A DNA stretch of 64,000 nt, taken from contig JAGSNX010000001.1 in NCBI GenBank assembly GCA_018139225.1, positions 744,001-808,000 of the forward strand, in the 5' to 3' direction. Below are positions 47,128 through 58,241 of this stretch, one piece after another. The stretch is from Microvirga sp. SRT01 (GTDB lineage: Bacteria; Pseudomonadota; Alphaproteobacteria; Sphingomonadales; Sphingomonadaceae). Position numbers and translations under genes: made by a program. Numbering within the stretch: the stretch's first letter is position 1; every line of letters begins with the position of its first letter. Under the pieces are notes generated by a model, which was not told the DNA's origin, did no database searches, and saw only the letters and a program-made list of their open reading frames with translations.

Positions 47128-48903
47128 ATGGCCGCACCCATCCTCTCCTTCGAAGACCTCGGCATCGTTCAGGGCTCCGGCTGGCTCTTCCGCCACCTCG
47201 ACATCCATATCGGCCAGCGCGACCGGCTCGCGCTGATCGGCCGCAACGGCGCGGGCAAGTCGACGCTGCTGCGCCTGATCGCCGGTAGCATCGACGCCGA
47301 CGAGGGGCGGCGCACGGTCGTCCCCGGCACCCGCGTGGTGATGCTGGAACAGGACCCCGACGTGTCCCGCTTCGCTACCCTGCGCGATTACGTCTCGGCC
47401 GGCGACGATGCGCCGCTGGGGCATGAGGCGGAGGCGATCGCAGACCAGCTCGGCATCGATCTCGACCGGGAGGCGAAGTCCGCATCGGGCGGCGAGCGTC
47501 GCCGCGCCGCCATCGTCCGAGCGCTGGCGCTGGAACCCGACGTGCTGCTGCTCGACGAGCCAACCAACCATCTCGACGTCGCCGCGATCGAATGGCTCGA
47601 ACAATGGCTCGGCCGCTACACCGGCGCGTTCGTCGTCATCAGCCACGACCGCACCTTCCTGACCCGCCTGACGCGCCAGACGCTGTGGCTGGAACGCGGC
47701 AGCGTCCGCCGTGCGGAGATCGGCTTCGGCGGGTTCGAGGCGTGGACCGAGCAGGTCTTCGCGGAGGAACAGCGCAACGCCGAGCGCCTCGATGCCAAGC
47801 TCAAGATCGAGGAGCATTGGCTCTTGCGCGGCGTCACCGGCCGCCGCCGCCGCAATCAGGGCCGCCTGGCGAAGCTCAAGGAGATGCGCGCCACCCGCGC
47901 CGCGATGATCGGGCCGCAGGGGACCGCCGCGCTCGCGGTCGGCACCGACGACGTGAAGACGAAGGTTGTGATCGACGTCAGCCACGTCTCGAAATCGTTC
48001 GGCGACCGCGTCATCATCCGTGACCTCAACCTGCGCGTTACCCGCGGCGACCGCATCGGCATCGTCGGCGCCAACGGCGCGGGCAAGTCGACGTTGCTCA
48101 AGCTCCTGACCGGCGAGATCGAGCCCGACAGCGGCAGCGTGAAGCTGGCAAAGACCCTCGACGGCATCGTCATCGATCAGCAGCGGTCGCTGATGGCCCC
48201 GGAAAAGACCGTTCGCGACGTGCTGGCGGACGGTGGCGAGTGGATCGACGTGCTCGGCGTGCGCAAGCACGTCCACGGCTATCTCAAGGAATTCCTGTTC
48301 GATCCCAGCCTGATCGACGCGAAGGTGGGCACGCTGTCGGGCGGCGAACGCTCGCGGCTCCTGTTGGCCCGCGAATTCGCGCGGCCGTCGAACCTTTTGG
48401 TGCTCGACGAACCGACCAACGACCTCGATCTCGAAACCCTCGACCTGTTGCAGGAGGTGATCGGCGATTACGACGGCACCGTCCTGATCGTCAGCCACGA
48501 CCGCGACTTCCTTGACCGCACCGTCACCGTCACGCTCGGGCTGGACGGCAGCGGCACCGTCGATGTCGTCGCCGGCGGCTACGAGGATTGGGAAAAGCGA
48601 CGCCGCCCCCGCGCCGATGCGAAGAAGCCCAAGGCCGCCGCCGCTCCCCCGCCACCGTCCGCACCGTCGAAGAAACTCACCTACAAGGACCAGCGCGACT
48701 ACGATCTGCTCCCCACCCGCATCGAGGAGCTCGACCGCCAGATCTCCCGCGACGAGGCGCTGCTCGCCGATCCCGATATGTATACCAGGAACCACGCCCG
48801 CTTCGCCGCCTTGACCGCCGCCGTCGACAAGGCCCGCGCGGAGAAGGACGCGGCCGAAATGCGCTGGCTGGAACTGGCCGAAATGGTCGAGGGCCTGGGC
48901 TGA
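47128..48903 (+). CDS. uup: ABC-F ATPase, Uup type
   Basis: The 591-residue soluble protein has two ATP-binding cassettes: Walker A GRNGAGKST (about 39) and GANGAGKST (about 316); signatures ASGGERRRAAIVRAL and LSGGERSRLLLARE; Walker B LLLDEPTNHLD and LVLDEPTNDLD. A linker of basic residues separates them. A C-terminal coiled coil (LTYKDQRDYDLLPTRIEELD to the end) marks Uup rather than EttA. ABC-F proteins act on ribosomes; Uup also affects DNA rearrangements. The start is the ATG at 47128, not the longer frame. Confidence 0.93.
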   Translation: MAAPILSFEDLGIVQGSGWLFRHLDIHIGQRDRLALIGRNGAGKSTLLRLIAGSIDADEGRRTVVPGTRVVMLEQDPDVSRFATLRDYVSAGDDAPLGHEAEAIADQLGIDLDREAKSASGGERRRAAIVRALALEPDVLLLDEPTNHLDVAAIEWLEQWLGRYTGAFVVISHDRTFLTRLTRQTLWLERGSVRRAEIGFGGFEAWTEQVFAEEQRNAERLDAKLKIEEHWLLRGVTGRRRRNQGRLAKLKEMRATRAAMIGPQGTAALAVGTDDVKTKVVIDVSHVSKSFGDRVIIRDLNLRVTRGDRIGIVGANGAGKSTLLKLLTGEIEPDSGSVKLAKTLDGIVIDQQRSLMAPEKTVRDVLADGGEWIDVLGVRKHVHGYLKEFLFDPSLIDAKVGTLSGGERSRLLLAREFARPSNLLVLDEPTNDLDLETLDLLQEVIGDYDGTVLIVSHDRDFLDRTVTVTLGLDGSGTVDVVAGGYEDWEKRRRPRADAKKPKAAAAPPPPSAPSKKLTYKDQRDYDLLPTRIEELDRQISRDEALLADPDMYTRNHARFAALTAAVDKARAEKDAAEMRWLELAEMVEGLG

Positions 48904-48935
48904 TCCTGATCGACGGGAGAGCTTGGCTAATCCTG

Positions 48936-48968
48936 CTCCCCTCCCCTCGGGGAGGGGTTGGGGGAGGG
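48936..48968. repeat. Intergenic hairpin element after uup
   Basis: CTCCCCTCCCCTCGGGGAGGGG followed by TTGGGGGAGGG. It is the same family as the element at 44177 and may terminate uup. Confidence 0.6.
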
Positions 48969-49174
48969 CGTCTCCCCGCGCGCGACATCATCCGCAGAAT
49001 CCCGCTGACGCCCCGGCCCGACCCAGCCCCGGATCGTCGCAACGACCCTCGCCGGGCCCCGAAAAACGTGCATTTCCAGCAACAATTCGGCCGGTCGGTC
49101 ATTGGATAGTTACGGCCGCACCGGTCGCAACGTCACCGACCAGCATGGGTCGGGACACCGTGCAGGAGATGATG

Positions 49175-49627
49175 ATGACCTACCTTTTGGGGACCGGGTT
49201 GATGCTCGGCCTCGCCTCCGCAACGATACCCGCAGCAACCATCGACCACTCGATCACGATCGATCATCGCACCGGACCGATCGACGCCCGCTATCGCGGC
49301 ACCGTCGCGGTCGAACATAAGCAGGTGGGCTCGATCGCGCCTCCCGGTCGCGCCTCGACGCTGCGCTGCATGTGGTCCGCCAACATGATCGTCGACCGGC
49401 ACGCGACCGCCGCCACCGGCACCACGATGATGCGCAACATCGTCCGCGACAACGTCGTCTCCGGCAGCCGGCCGGGCTGGTGCGATAAGCACCGTGGCAG
49501 CATCGCGAAGGAAGTTGCTGCAAAGGTGAAGGATATGGACTCCCATGTCGTCGCCGTCGCGCAGGAAGATCACGATGTTCTGCGCGCCGAACTCGACCGG
49601 GCGCATGGCGAGACCCGCACCGGATGA
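49175..49627 (+). CDS. Hypothetical secreted protein
   Basis: The 150-residue protein starts at the third of three consecutive ATG codons, six bases after AGGAG; starts at 49145, 49169 or 49172 are possible. A signal-like segment (MTYLLGTGLMLGLASATIPA) is followed by a soluble domain with two cysteines (TLRCMWSANM and PGWCDKHRG) that may form a disulfide. I do not recognise the family. Its stop overlaps the next gene by ATGA, so the two are coupled. Confidence 0.7.
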   Translation: MTYLLGTGLMLGLASATIPAATIDHSITIDHRTGPIDARYRGTVAVEHKQVGSIAPPGRASTLRCMWSANMIVDRHATAATGTTMMRNIVRDNVVSGSRPGWCDKHRGSIAKEVAAKVKDMDSHVVAVAQEDHDVLRAELDRAHGETRTG

Positions 49628-50361
49628 AGCCCCATTCCTTGATCGCCGGTGCCGCCCTCGCGGCGGCATCGGCCCTGCCCGCCCATGCGCAGACCGGCCT
49701 GTCCGCCGGCGTCGAAGCCGCCACGGACGAAGCCCGTCGCGGCCTGAGCTGGAGCGAAAATCGCGGCGTCCTTTCCGCCGATGCCGCCGCCAGCCTGGGC
49801 CCGGTCGACGCGTCCGCCCGTGTCGTGACGACGCGCGGTTCGTCCCGCCACGGCGATGCCGATGCGGTCGCCGACATCGGCCTCGGCACGGGCTGGAACC
49901 TCGGCGCGATCCGCGTTCGCGCCGGCGGTACCGCCCACCTGTTTGCCGGCGCACGCGGCAAGATGGATTACGGGGAGGTCGGCGCCTCCGCCAGCTTCAC
50001 CTTCGGTCCGCTGCAACTCACCGGCGGGGCCGACTACGCCCCCTCGCAGGACGCGATCGGCGGCGACAATCTGTTCGTCTACGCCGCGGCCAACGCCGGC
50101 ATCCCGGCCACGCCGTTTACGCTGGTCGCCGTTATCGGCCATTCGACCGGCGACGTGAACGATCCCGTCCGCGCCCAGCGGCTCCGCCCCGGCGGCGATT
50201 ACAGCAACTGGCGGCTCGGGGTCGAACACCGCACCGGACCGCTGACACTGGCGCTCGATTACGTCGGCACCGACGTGAACAGGCGTGACGCTTTCGGCCC
50301 GTTCGCGGACGCGCGCCACGCCGGCGACCGCATCGTCGGCCGGGTCCGCTTCGGCCTCTGA
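49624..50361 (+). CDS. TorF-like outer-membrane porin family protein
   Basis: The 245-residue protein has a signal peptide (MKPHSLIAGAALAAASALPAHA). It then shows the beta-strand pattern of TorF/Gcw_chp proteins: DEARRGLSWSENRGVL near the start, DYSNWRLGVEHRTGPLTLAL and the C-terminal strand RIVGRVRFGL. Such proteins are small outer-membrane barrels of unclear transport role. It is translationally coupled to the preceding hypothetical gene. Confidence 0.75.
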   Translation: MKPHSLIAGAALAAASALPAHAQTGLSAGVEAATDEARRGLSWSENRGVLSADAAASLGPVDASARVVTTRGSSRHGDADAVADIGLGTGWNLGAIRVRAGGTAHLFAGARGKMDYGEVGASASFTFGPLQLTGGADYAPSQDAIGGDNLFVYAAANAGIPATPFTLVAVIGHSTGDVNDPVRAQRLRPGGDYSNWRLGVEHRTGPLTLALDYVGTDVNRRDAFGPFADARHAGDRIVGRVRFGL

Positions 50362-50366
50362 AAGGT

Positions 50367-50404
50367 CCGCTGTCCTACACGGGCACCCTCGTGTAGGACA
50401 GCGG
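50367..50404. terminator. 15-bp perfect hairpin after the TorF-like gene
   Basis: CCGCTGTCCTACACG pairs fully with CGTGTAGGACAGCGG across an eight-base loop, starting five bases after the stop. No T-run follows, so it may be a Rho-assisted terminator, an mRNA-stabilising end or a protein-binding palindrome. Confidence 0.65.
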
Positions 50405-50487
50405 ATGACGCTCTTTGAACCCGCCGGCTACCTGATCGCGAAACGGCGCATTGGACTAACCTTAGCCTAACCTTCCGCGTCGGTGTA

Positions 50488-51288
50488 TTACAGGCCCCGC
50501 CCCTCGCGCCCTGCAAGATCAACGACATACTGCCAGGCTACCCGGCCCGACCGGCTCCCCCGCCGGGTCGCCCACTGCACCGCATCGGCGGCGTCGAATG
50601 GCAGCCCGTGCGCCTCGGCATAGCCACGCACGATCGCCAGATACCCGTCCTGATCGAGCACGTGGAAGCCCAGGCTCAACCCGAACCGGTCCGCCAGTGC
50701 GAGATGATCGTCGACCGCATCGCGCGCGTTGATCGCACTCTCCTGCTCGGCGATATCGCGTGGTTGCAGGTGGCGGCGATTGGCCGTCACGGCGAGGCGG
50801 ACATTGCCCGGCCGCGGCTCCGCCCCGCCCTCCAGCATCGAACGCAGCGCCCGCGCCTCGCCCGGCTGATCGACGCCCAGATCGTCGATGAACACCACGA
50901 ACGCGCGCTCCACGGACCCCAGCCGGGCGAACAACGCCGGCAATCCCGCCATCTCGCCCGCCGACACCAGCGCCAGCGCGCCGCCCTCCGCCTGCACCGC
51001 TGCGACCGCGCTCTTCACCAGCGCCGACTTGCCGGTACCGCGCGCACCCCACAGCAGCACGTCCTGCGCCGCGAATCCCTTCGCCAGCCGCCGCAGATTG
51101 CCAAGCAGCGAAACCTTCTGCCGCTCGATGCCCAGCAGCCGGTCCAGCGGCAAAGGTGCGAACCCCCGCGCCGCGACCAGCACCCCGCCCTCCCAGCGAT
51201 AGGCGGGATGCGCCAGCGGGTCGGCGGGCTCCCCCGGCGGCGGTGAAAGGCGCTCCAGCGCCGCGGCGATCCGTTCCAGCGGGTCCAT
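50488..51288 (-). CDS. DUF815-family P-loop ATPase
   Basis: The 266-residue protein starts MDPLERIAAALERLSPPPGE. Its Walker A is LLWGARGTGKSALVKS, its Walker B-like stretch is FVVFIDDLGVDQPGEA, and it has the DUF815 blocks NVRLAVTANRRHL and LADRFGLSLGFHVLDQDGYL. The longer frame to 51624 overlaps the TPR gene and is not needed. The family is widespread and functionally uncharacterised. It follows the PEP-CTERM regulatory genes on the same strand. Confidence 0.9.
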   Translation of the reverse strand: MDPLERIAAALERLSPPPGEPADPLAHPAYRWEGGVLVAARGFAPLPLDRLLGIERQKVSLLGNLRRLAKGFAAQDVLLWGARGTGKSALVKSAVAAVQAEGGALALVSAGEMAGLPALFARLGSVERAFVVFIDDLGVDQPGEARALRSMLEGGAEPRPGNVRLAVTANRRHLQPRDIAEQESAINARDAVDDHLALADRFGLSLGFHVLDQDGYLAIVRGYAEAHGLPFDAADAVQWATRRGSRSGRVAWQYVVDLAGREGRGL

Positions 51289-51326
51289 CCCGCCGCTCTG
51301 GCGACTGGCCCGGTTTGGCGCAAGGC

Positions 51327-53304
51327 TCAGCCGAGCTGCCGGCGATGGTCCGCGATCACGGCATCCCCCGGCGCCAGTACCACCGCCTTGTCGAGCAGTT
51401 GGCGCGCCGCATCGATCCGCCCCGCCGCCGCCAGCGCGACGCCGTACGCATCGGCCGCCCCCGCATGCATCGGCTGGGCCACGTACGCCGCCCGCCCGTA
51501 ACGCACCGCGACGTCGCCATCGCCATCGCCGGCATAGGCCAGCGCCAGATCGCACAGCAGCGCGACCTCCCCCGATCCGACCCGGCGTCGAACGCCCTCC
51601 AGCGTCTCGATCGCCGCATCCCACTGCCCGGCCGCGACCTGAAGATGCCCCAGCAGCCGCTGCCCCGCGACGCTCTGCGGGTTTTGCGCCAGATACAACG
51701 AAAGTGTCGCCGCCGCCGCTTCCGCCTGCCCACTCCGGCTACGGGCATCGATCAGCCGCAGCATCGCCGGCTCGTCGAACTGCAGGTCCGCGGCCCGCGC
51801 ATAGGCGGCATCCGGCCGCTGCCCGACCAGCGCCAGCACGTCGCCATACGCGGTCTGCGCCGCCGGCGTCCCTGCGCCGTCTTCGACCAACGCCCGCGCC
51901 TGCCCCAGCGCCCGACTCAGATCGCCGCTACCGATCAGCCCCCGAATCACGCCGACCGCATAGGTCGGATCGCCCGGAGCCGCCGCCGCTCCGGCCTGCA
52001 ACGTCGCCAGCGCATCGTCGGTCGCGAACGCCGCCGAGCCGCCGCGCCCCACCGCCGCCGCCCGGTCGAGGAACATCGCCGCCGACACCCGGTCGCCGGT
52101 GGCCTCGAACGCCCGCGCCGTCAGCGTCAGTGCATAGGCATCCGCATCGCCCCGCACCGCCAGCGGCCGCAGCACCGCCAGCGCCCCTTGCGCATCGCCC
52201 GATCGCAACAGCGCCGCCGCCAGCAACCGTCGCGCCGTCAGGTTCATCGGCTGGTTCTCGCTCAGCGCCCGCCACGATGCCGCCGCCCGCTCCCACTGTC
52301 CGCCGGCATAGTCGATCGCCCCGCGCAACAACTGCGCACCCGGCAAGCCCGACACCGCGCCGTTCCGCTCCAGCAACGATCCCGCCAGTTCCAGCTTCCC
52401 CGCCCGTGCCGCCAGCACGGCGTACAGGTACAGCACCCGCGCATCGCCCGGCCGCGCCTCCGCCGCCCGTCGCAGCGACGCCAGCATGTCCGCGTTCCGC
52501 CCTGCCTCACCCAGCGTCGCGGCATAATCGATCAGGGTCGGCATCGCATAGGCGTCGCGCCGCAACGCCGCCTCGAACCAGGGCAGCGCCGCGACCAGCC
52601 CATACCGCGCTCGGACGACCTCGCCCTCCAGTGCCAGCGCGTGCGGATCACGCGGCATCAGCCGCGCCGCCGCGCCCGCCGCCTCGCTCGCACCGCCCAG
52701 ATCGCCGCCGGCGAAGCGCAACCGCCCCAGGTCCAGCCACGCGCGGCCATTGCCCGGATGCTGCGCCACCAGCGTCTCCAGCGCGGTCTTCGCCGCCACG
52801 GGCTGACCCTGCACCGCCAGCGCCCGTGCCCGGATGCGCTCGGCGAAATCGAAATAGCGCGACTCCGCCTTCGCCGCTTCCGCCAACGCACCGTTCGCAT
52901 CACCCTGCAACAGCCGCGCCTCGGCCCGCAGCTGATGCAGCCGCGCCGCCGGAAAGCCCACCGCCTCCGCCCGCGTCAAGGCTGCTTCCGCCGCCAGCCC
53001 GTCGCCCAGTTCCAGATAGGCGCGCGCCAGCACCGCCTGTGCCGCCCCGTATTGCGGCGCCGCCGCCGCCGCTGCCAGCGCGTTCGAACGTGCGGCGCTG
53101 TAATTGCCCGCCTCCAGCGTCACGAGCGCATTGCCCAGCAGGAGCCGCGCATCGACCGGCGCCGGCCGCAGCAACAGCTTGGCCGTGCCGCCAAGCACCA
53201 GCAGCGCGCACACCGCCAGCACCGCGATCGACCGCACCCGCGGAGATACGCCAAGTCCTCGGCGACGCCGTCGCTGCCGCATCATCGGATAGAGCATCGC
53301 CGCA

Positions 53305-53312
<8 letters not shown>
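51327..53312 (-). CDS. TPR-repeat envelope protein, PrsT-like
   Basis: The 661-residue protein has one N-terminal membrane helix (about residues 27-48) after a strongly basic cytoplasmic stretch, and then about 15 tetratricopeptide-like helical repeats in the periplasm. It lacks a lipobox. Its start overlaps the PrsR stop by eight bases. TPR proteins (PrsT) accompany PrsK and PrsR in PEP-CTERM/EPS loci; this one is shorter than the roughly 900 residues I recall for PrsT. It may scaffold the EPS assembly complex. Confidence 0.78.
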
Positions 53313-54647
<1,335 letters not shown>

Positions 54648-54651
<4 letters not shown>

Positions 54652-56675
54652 GCCGCAACCTCCAATGCAGGGGCGACGGGCAGCACGATCCGGAACCGCG
54701 TGCCCTCCCCGACACGGCTCTCCACCGTCAGTTGTCCGCCCATTCCCACCACCAATTGTCGCGCCTCATAGGCGCCGATTCCGAACCCGCCCGGCTTGGT
54801 CGACACGAACGGCCGGAACAGCTCGTCACGCACGAAGTCGGCGGACATGCCGCTCCCCCGGTCTGCGACGACGATCGCCACGTCGTCTTCCGTCCGCTCG
54901 ATTGCGATCGTCACCGGCCGATCGGTCGCGCTCGCTTCGACCGCATTCTGGATCAGATGGCTCAGCACCTGCTCCAGCCGCAACGGCTGCGCGAGCACGA
55001 GCGGCGCGGTCGCGAGATCCGACGTGACGGGATGCTGTGCACGCCGCGCCGCGACGACGCGGCCGATCAAAGTCGCCACATCGACGGGCTGCGTTGGCTC
55101 CGGCCGCGCGCCATCATGCTGGCCCAGTCGCGACAGCAACGTCGCCATGCGGCCAGACGAATCCTTCAGCGTCGCGACCATGTCGGACCGGAACTCGGCA
55201 TTGTCCGCGTGCCGCTCGGCGTTGCGTGCCACCAGCGTCAACTGGCTCGCGACGTTCTTGATGTCATGCAGCAGGAACGCGAACCGGCGATTGAACTCGT
55301 CGAACCGTCGCGCCTCGTCCAGTGCGGTGCGCAGCCGATCCTCCGCCAGAAAGCTCGCCGCCTGACGCCCCGCCACGCGGAGCAGATCGAAATCCTCCCA
55401 GTCCAGCGCCCGCTCCACCGGCGGCCTCGCCAGCACGATCGCGCCGACCAGCGCCTCGGCATGCAGCAACGGCAGCACGAACCACGCATCGGCGTTGGTC
55501 GTCAGCCATTCGGGCACGCCGGCCGCGACGACATCCATGACGTCGTCGACCACCACCAGCCGACCCGTGTCGCGAAGGTAGCGGGTCATCGTCTCGCCCC
55601 CCTCGCCGCTCGCCTCCGCCCAGTTCCAGTCGCCGCCCGGCACCAGCCCGCCGTCCTGCGCCCTCAGCAACAGTCCTGCGGGCGCATCGACCAGATCGGC
55701 CAGCGCCTTGATCGTTCGCGTCGCCAGCGGCGCGGTACCCTCGCCGGACGCGCCGAGCGTCGCCGTCACCCGCTGCCACTCGACGCGGTAGTCGTACCGG
55801 TGCGTAAACAGATGCTTGGCGACCTTCACGCGGAACCACGCGCGCAGCCAGGGTGTCGACATCAGCGTCAGCAGCGCCGTCGTCGCCCCGATCACGATCG
55901 CGGTCTGGACGATGCGGGCATGATCCGGAGCCAGCAGGCCGGCGACATGCGCCCCGAACGCGGTCAGGCCGGCATAGAGCACCAGTGCGATGCCGCCGAT
56001 CGCCCGAACCGCGACGCTGCGCGACAGCGTCGGCTCCCCCGCGCCAAGGCGATTGGTGGAAAGCAGCATCGCCACCCCGACCATCGCCAGCCCGCGCGCC
56101 AGGAACAATCCCGGACCCATCGCGGCATCCGCCATCTCGCCCAGCGCGACGATCAGGTCGCTCGTCCACATCGCGGACAGCGCGATGACGATCACGCGGG
56201 CGCTGCCTGTCTTCGGGCTGCGCGGATCGCGCACGATCTGGTGCAGCAGGACCAGCGCGCCGGCCGCGCCCATCATCGCGAACACCGACCGCGCATCGCC
56301 CAGCGCGCGCGCTGCCTCCGGGACGTCGACTGCGGCACCGGCAATCGCGACCAGCGCCGTCCCGGCCATCACCGCCGCGACGATCACGTACAGCGCGGCC
56401 AGCGATCCGTGGCCGCTGCCCGACCGGCGGACCGATACCGCCATCATGCCCAGCCACGCCAGGTTGCGAATCGCCGCCGCCAGGTCTGGGCCGACCTCGT
56501 GCGCGTCGATCCCCGCGACCGTCAGCGCCCACAGGCTTGTCAGCAACAGCGTGCCCGCCATCATCCGTTGCAGCGCGCCGCCACGCCGCCACGTTGCCAG
56601 CGCCGCCATGCCGAACAGCAAGGCAGCCAGCGCATAGGTCCACAGAACCAGCGCGCCGGCGATGGTATTGGTCAT
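54648..56675 (-). CDS. prsK: PEP-CTERM-associated histidine kinase PrsK
   Basis: The 675-residue protein has about eight to nine N-terminal membrane helices (to about residue 290), a GAF-like domain (about 320-460) and a kinase core. The core has the HDIKNVASQLTLVARNAERH box, N box QVLSHLIQNAVEAS, G1 VADRGSGMSADF and G2 GGFGIGAYEARQLV. The layout is that of PrsK, the partner of PrsR. It lies 28 bases downstream of the sugar transferase, so the locus reads transferase-prsK-prsR-TPR. Confidence 0.9.
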
Positions 56676-56703
56676 GGTCGTACGTTCATCGGAACGATGG
56701 GAA

Positions 56704-58092
56704 TCACCGCGCGCCCGACGGCCACAGCACGACCTTCAGCGTCTGGAGCAGGATCAGCAGGTCGAGGAAAGGCGAGTAATTCTTCGCGTAATACAGGTCG
56801 TATTCCAGCTTGTGGCGGGCGTCGTCGACCGATGCGCCGTACGGGTAGTTGATCTGCGCCCAGCCGGTGATGCCCGGCTTCACCATGTGCCGTTCGGCAT
56901 AGTATGGGACCTGCTGCTCCAGGTCGGCGACGAATTGCGGTCGCTCCGGTCGCGGTCCGACGAAGCTCATCTCGCCCTTCAGCACGGTCCACGTCTGCGG
57001 CAGCTCGTCGATCCGCAACTTCCGGATCAGCCGGCCCACGCGCGTGATGCGCGGGTCCCGCTCCGCTGCCCACACCGCCTGCCCGGCGATTTCCGCATCC
57101 TGCCGCATCGATCGCAGCTTCAGGATCTCGAACGACTGGTTGTACAGCCCGACGCGGTGCTGCCGGTAGAAAGCCGGTCCCCGCGACTCCAGCTTGATCG
57201 CGATCGCGGTCACGATGACGATCGGCAGCGTCAGGATCAGCAGCATCAGGCTGGCGACGATGTCGAACGCGCGCTTGGCCGCACTCGACAGCGCCCGCCC
57301 GGATGCGAACCCGTCGGAAAAGATCAGCCAGCTCGGATTGACGCTGTTCAGGTCGATCCGGCCCGTCTCCCGTTCCAGGAAGGTGGAGATATCGCTGACG
57401 GCCACGCCGGTCGTCTTCACCCGCAATAAATCCTGCAAAGGCAGCGCGTTGCGCCGTTCCTCCAGCGCCAGCACGACCTCGCTCGCGCGACAGTCGACGA
57501 CGTGTCCGGCCAGATTGGCGATGGCGCCCCGCTCGACCGCATCGGGCATGACGACCTTCGGCTCGTTCATCGCGACATAGCCTGCAACGACGAAATTGGC
57601 ACCGGGCTTGGCCGCCAAGGCGCTGATCCGTGCCGCGCGTGCACCCGCGCCGAGGACAACGATCCGCCGCTTGAATGTCTCGCCGCCCAGTATCCCGCCC
57701 AGCAGAGCGCGGGTACCGACCAGCAGCACGGCCGCGATCACCATCGCGTACAGCAGGTTGGACCGCCACAGCGTCAGGCCGGGCACCAGAAAGTACAGCA
57801 GCGACAGGAACAGCACGCCCAGCCCGATCGCGACCGCCAGCCGCGCCGCCGCGAACCGCAGCGAGACGAACGATCCGACGCCATAGGCGCCGACCGCCAC
57901 CAGCGACACCTGCAACGCCGCCGCGAAGCTGATCAGCTGCGGCAGGCGATTGGTGGCCGCGTCGACCGCCATGTCGATCTGGTGCGCGCGGACGATCCAC
58001 GCGATCTCCGCCGACGCCATCAACAGCACGGCATCGACCAGCCCCAGCAGCAGGACGACGTGCGGCACGTAATGCTTGAACAGCCGGATCAT
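56704..58092 (-). CDS. Undecaprenyl-phosphate sugar-1-phosphate transferase, PEP-CTERM/EpsB type
   Basis: The 462-residue protein has four membrane helices (about residues 12-110), a Rossmann-like middle (ILGAGARAARISALAAK), a further helix (about 270-293) and the catalytic domain. The catalytic domain shows ILKLRSMRQDAE, LRIDELPQTWTVLKGEMSFV, GPRPERPQFVADL and PGITGWAQINYPYG. It is of the subfamily adjacent to PrsK/PrsR in exosortase-linked EPS loci (TIGR03013-like, from memory). It is distinct from the transferase at 25780. It starts a second lipid-linked glycan or serves the same polymer. Confidence 0.88.
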   Translation of the reverse strand: MIRLFKHYVPHVVLLLGLVDAVLLMASAEIAWIVRAHQIDMAVDAATNRLPQLISFAAALQVSLVAVGAYGVGSFVSLRFAAARLAVAIGLGVLFLSLLYFLVPGLTLWRSNLLYAMVIAAVLLVGTRALLGGILGGETFKRRIVVLGAGARAARISALAAKPGANFVVAGYVAMNEPKVVMPDAVERGAIANLAGHVVDCRASEVVLALEERRNALPLQDLLRVKTTGVAVSDISTFLERETGRIDLNSVNPSWLIFSDGFASGRALSSAAKRAFDIVASLMLLILTLPIVIVTAIAIKLESRGPAFYRQHRVGLYNQSFEILKLRSMRQDAEIAGQAVWAAERDPRITRVGRLIRKLRIDELPQTWTVLKGEMSFVGPRPERPQFVADLEQQVPYYAERHMVKPGITGWAQINYPYGASVDDARHKLEYDLYYAKNYSPFLDLLILLQTLKVVLWPSGAR

Positions 58093-58241
58093 GGCCAGAA
58101 CTACTCCGCCGGGCAGGTGTGAAAGTGCCCGACCGCGACGTTTCGCAGCTTTTCCTCAACAAAGGCTGAAACCCGCATCTCGCTTGCGCGCTTGGGTGTC
58201 GTGCCGGTCCGCGCTACAGGCCGGCGCTTGCAGGAGGAAAC

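Noticed and set aside
46702..48795. 697-residue version of the PepSY gene extending over uup
   Set aside because: The true start is the ATG at 47031 with a signal peptide; the rest is antisense to the Uup protein.
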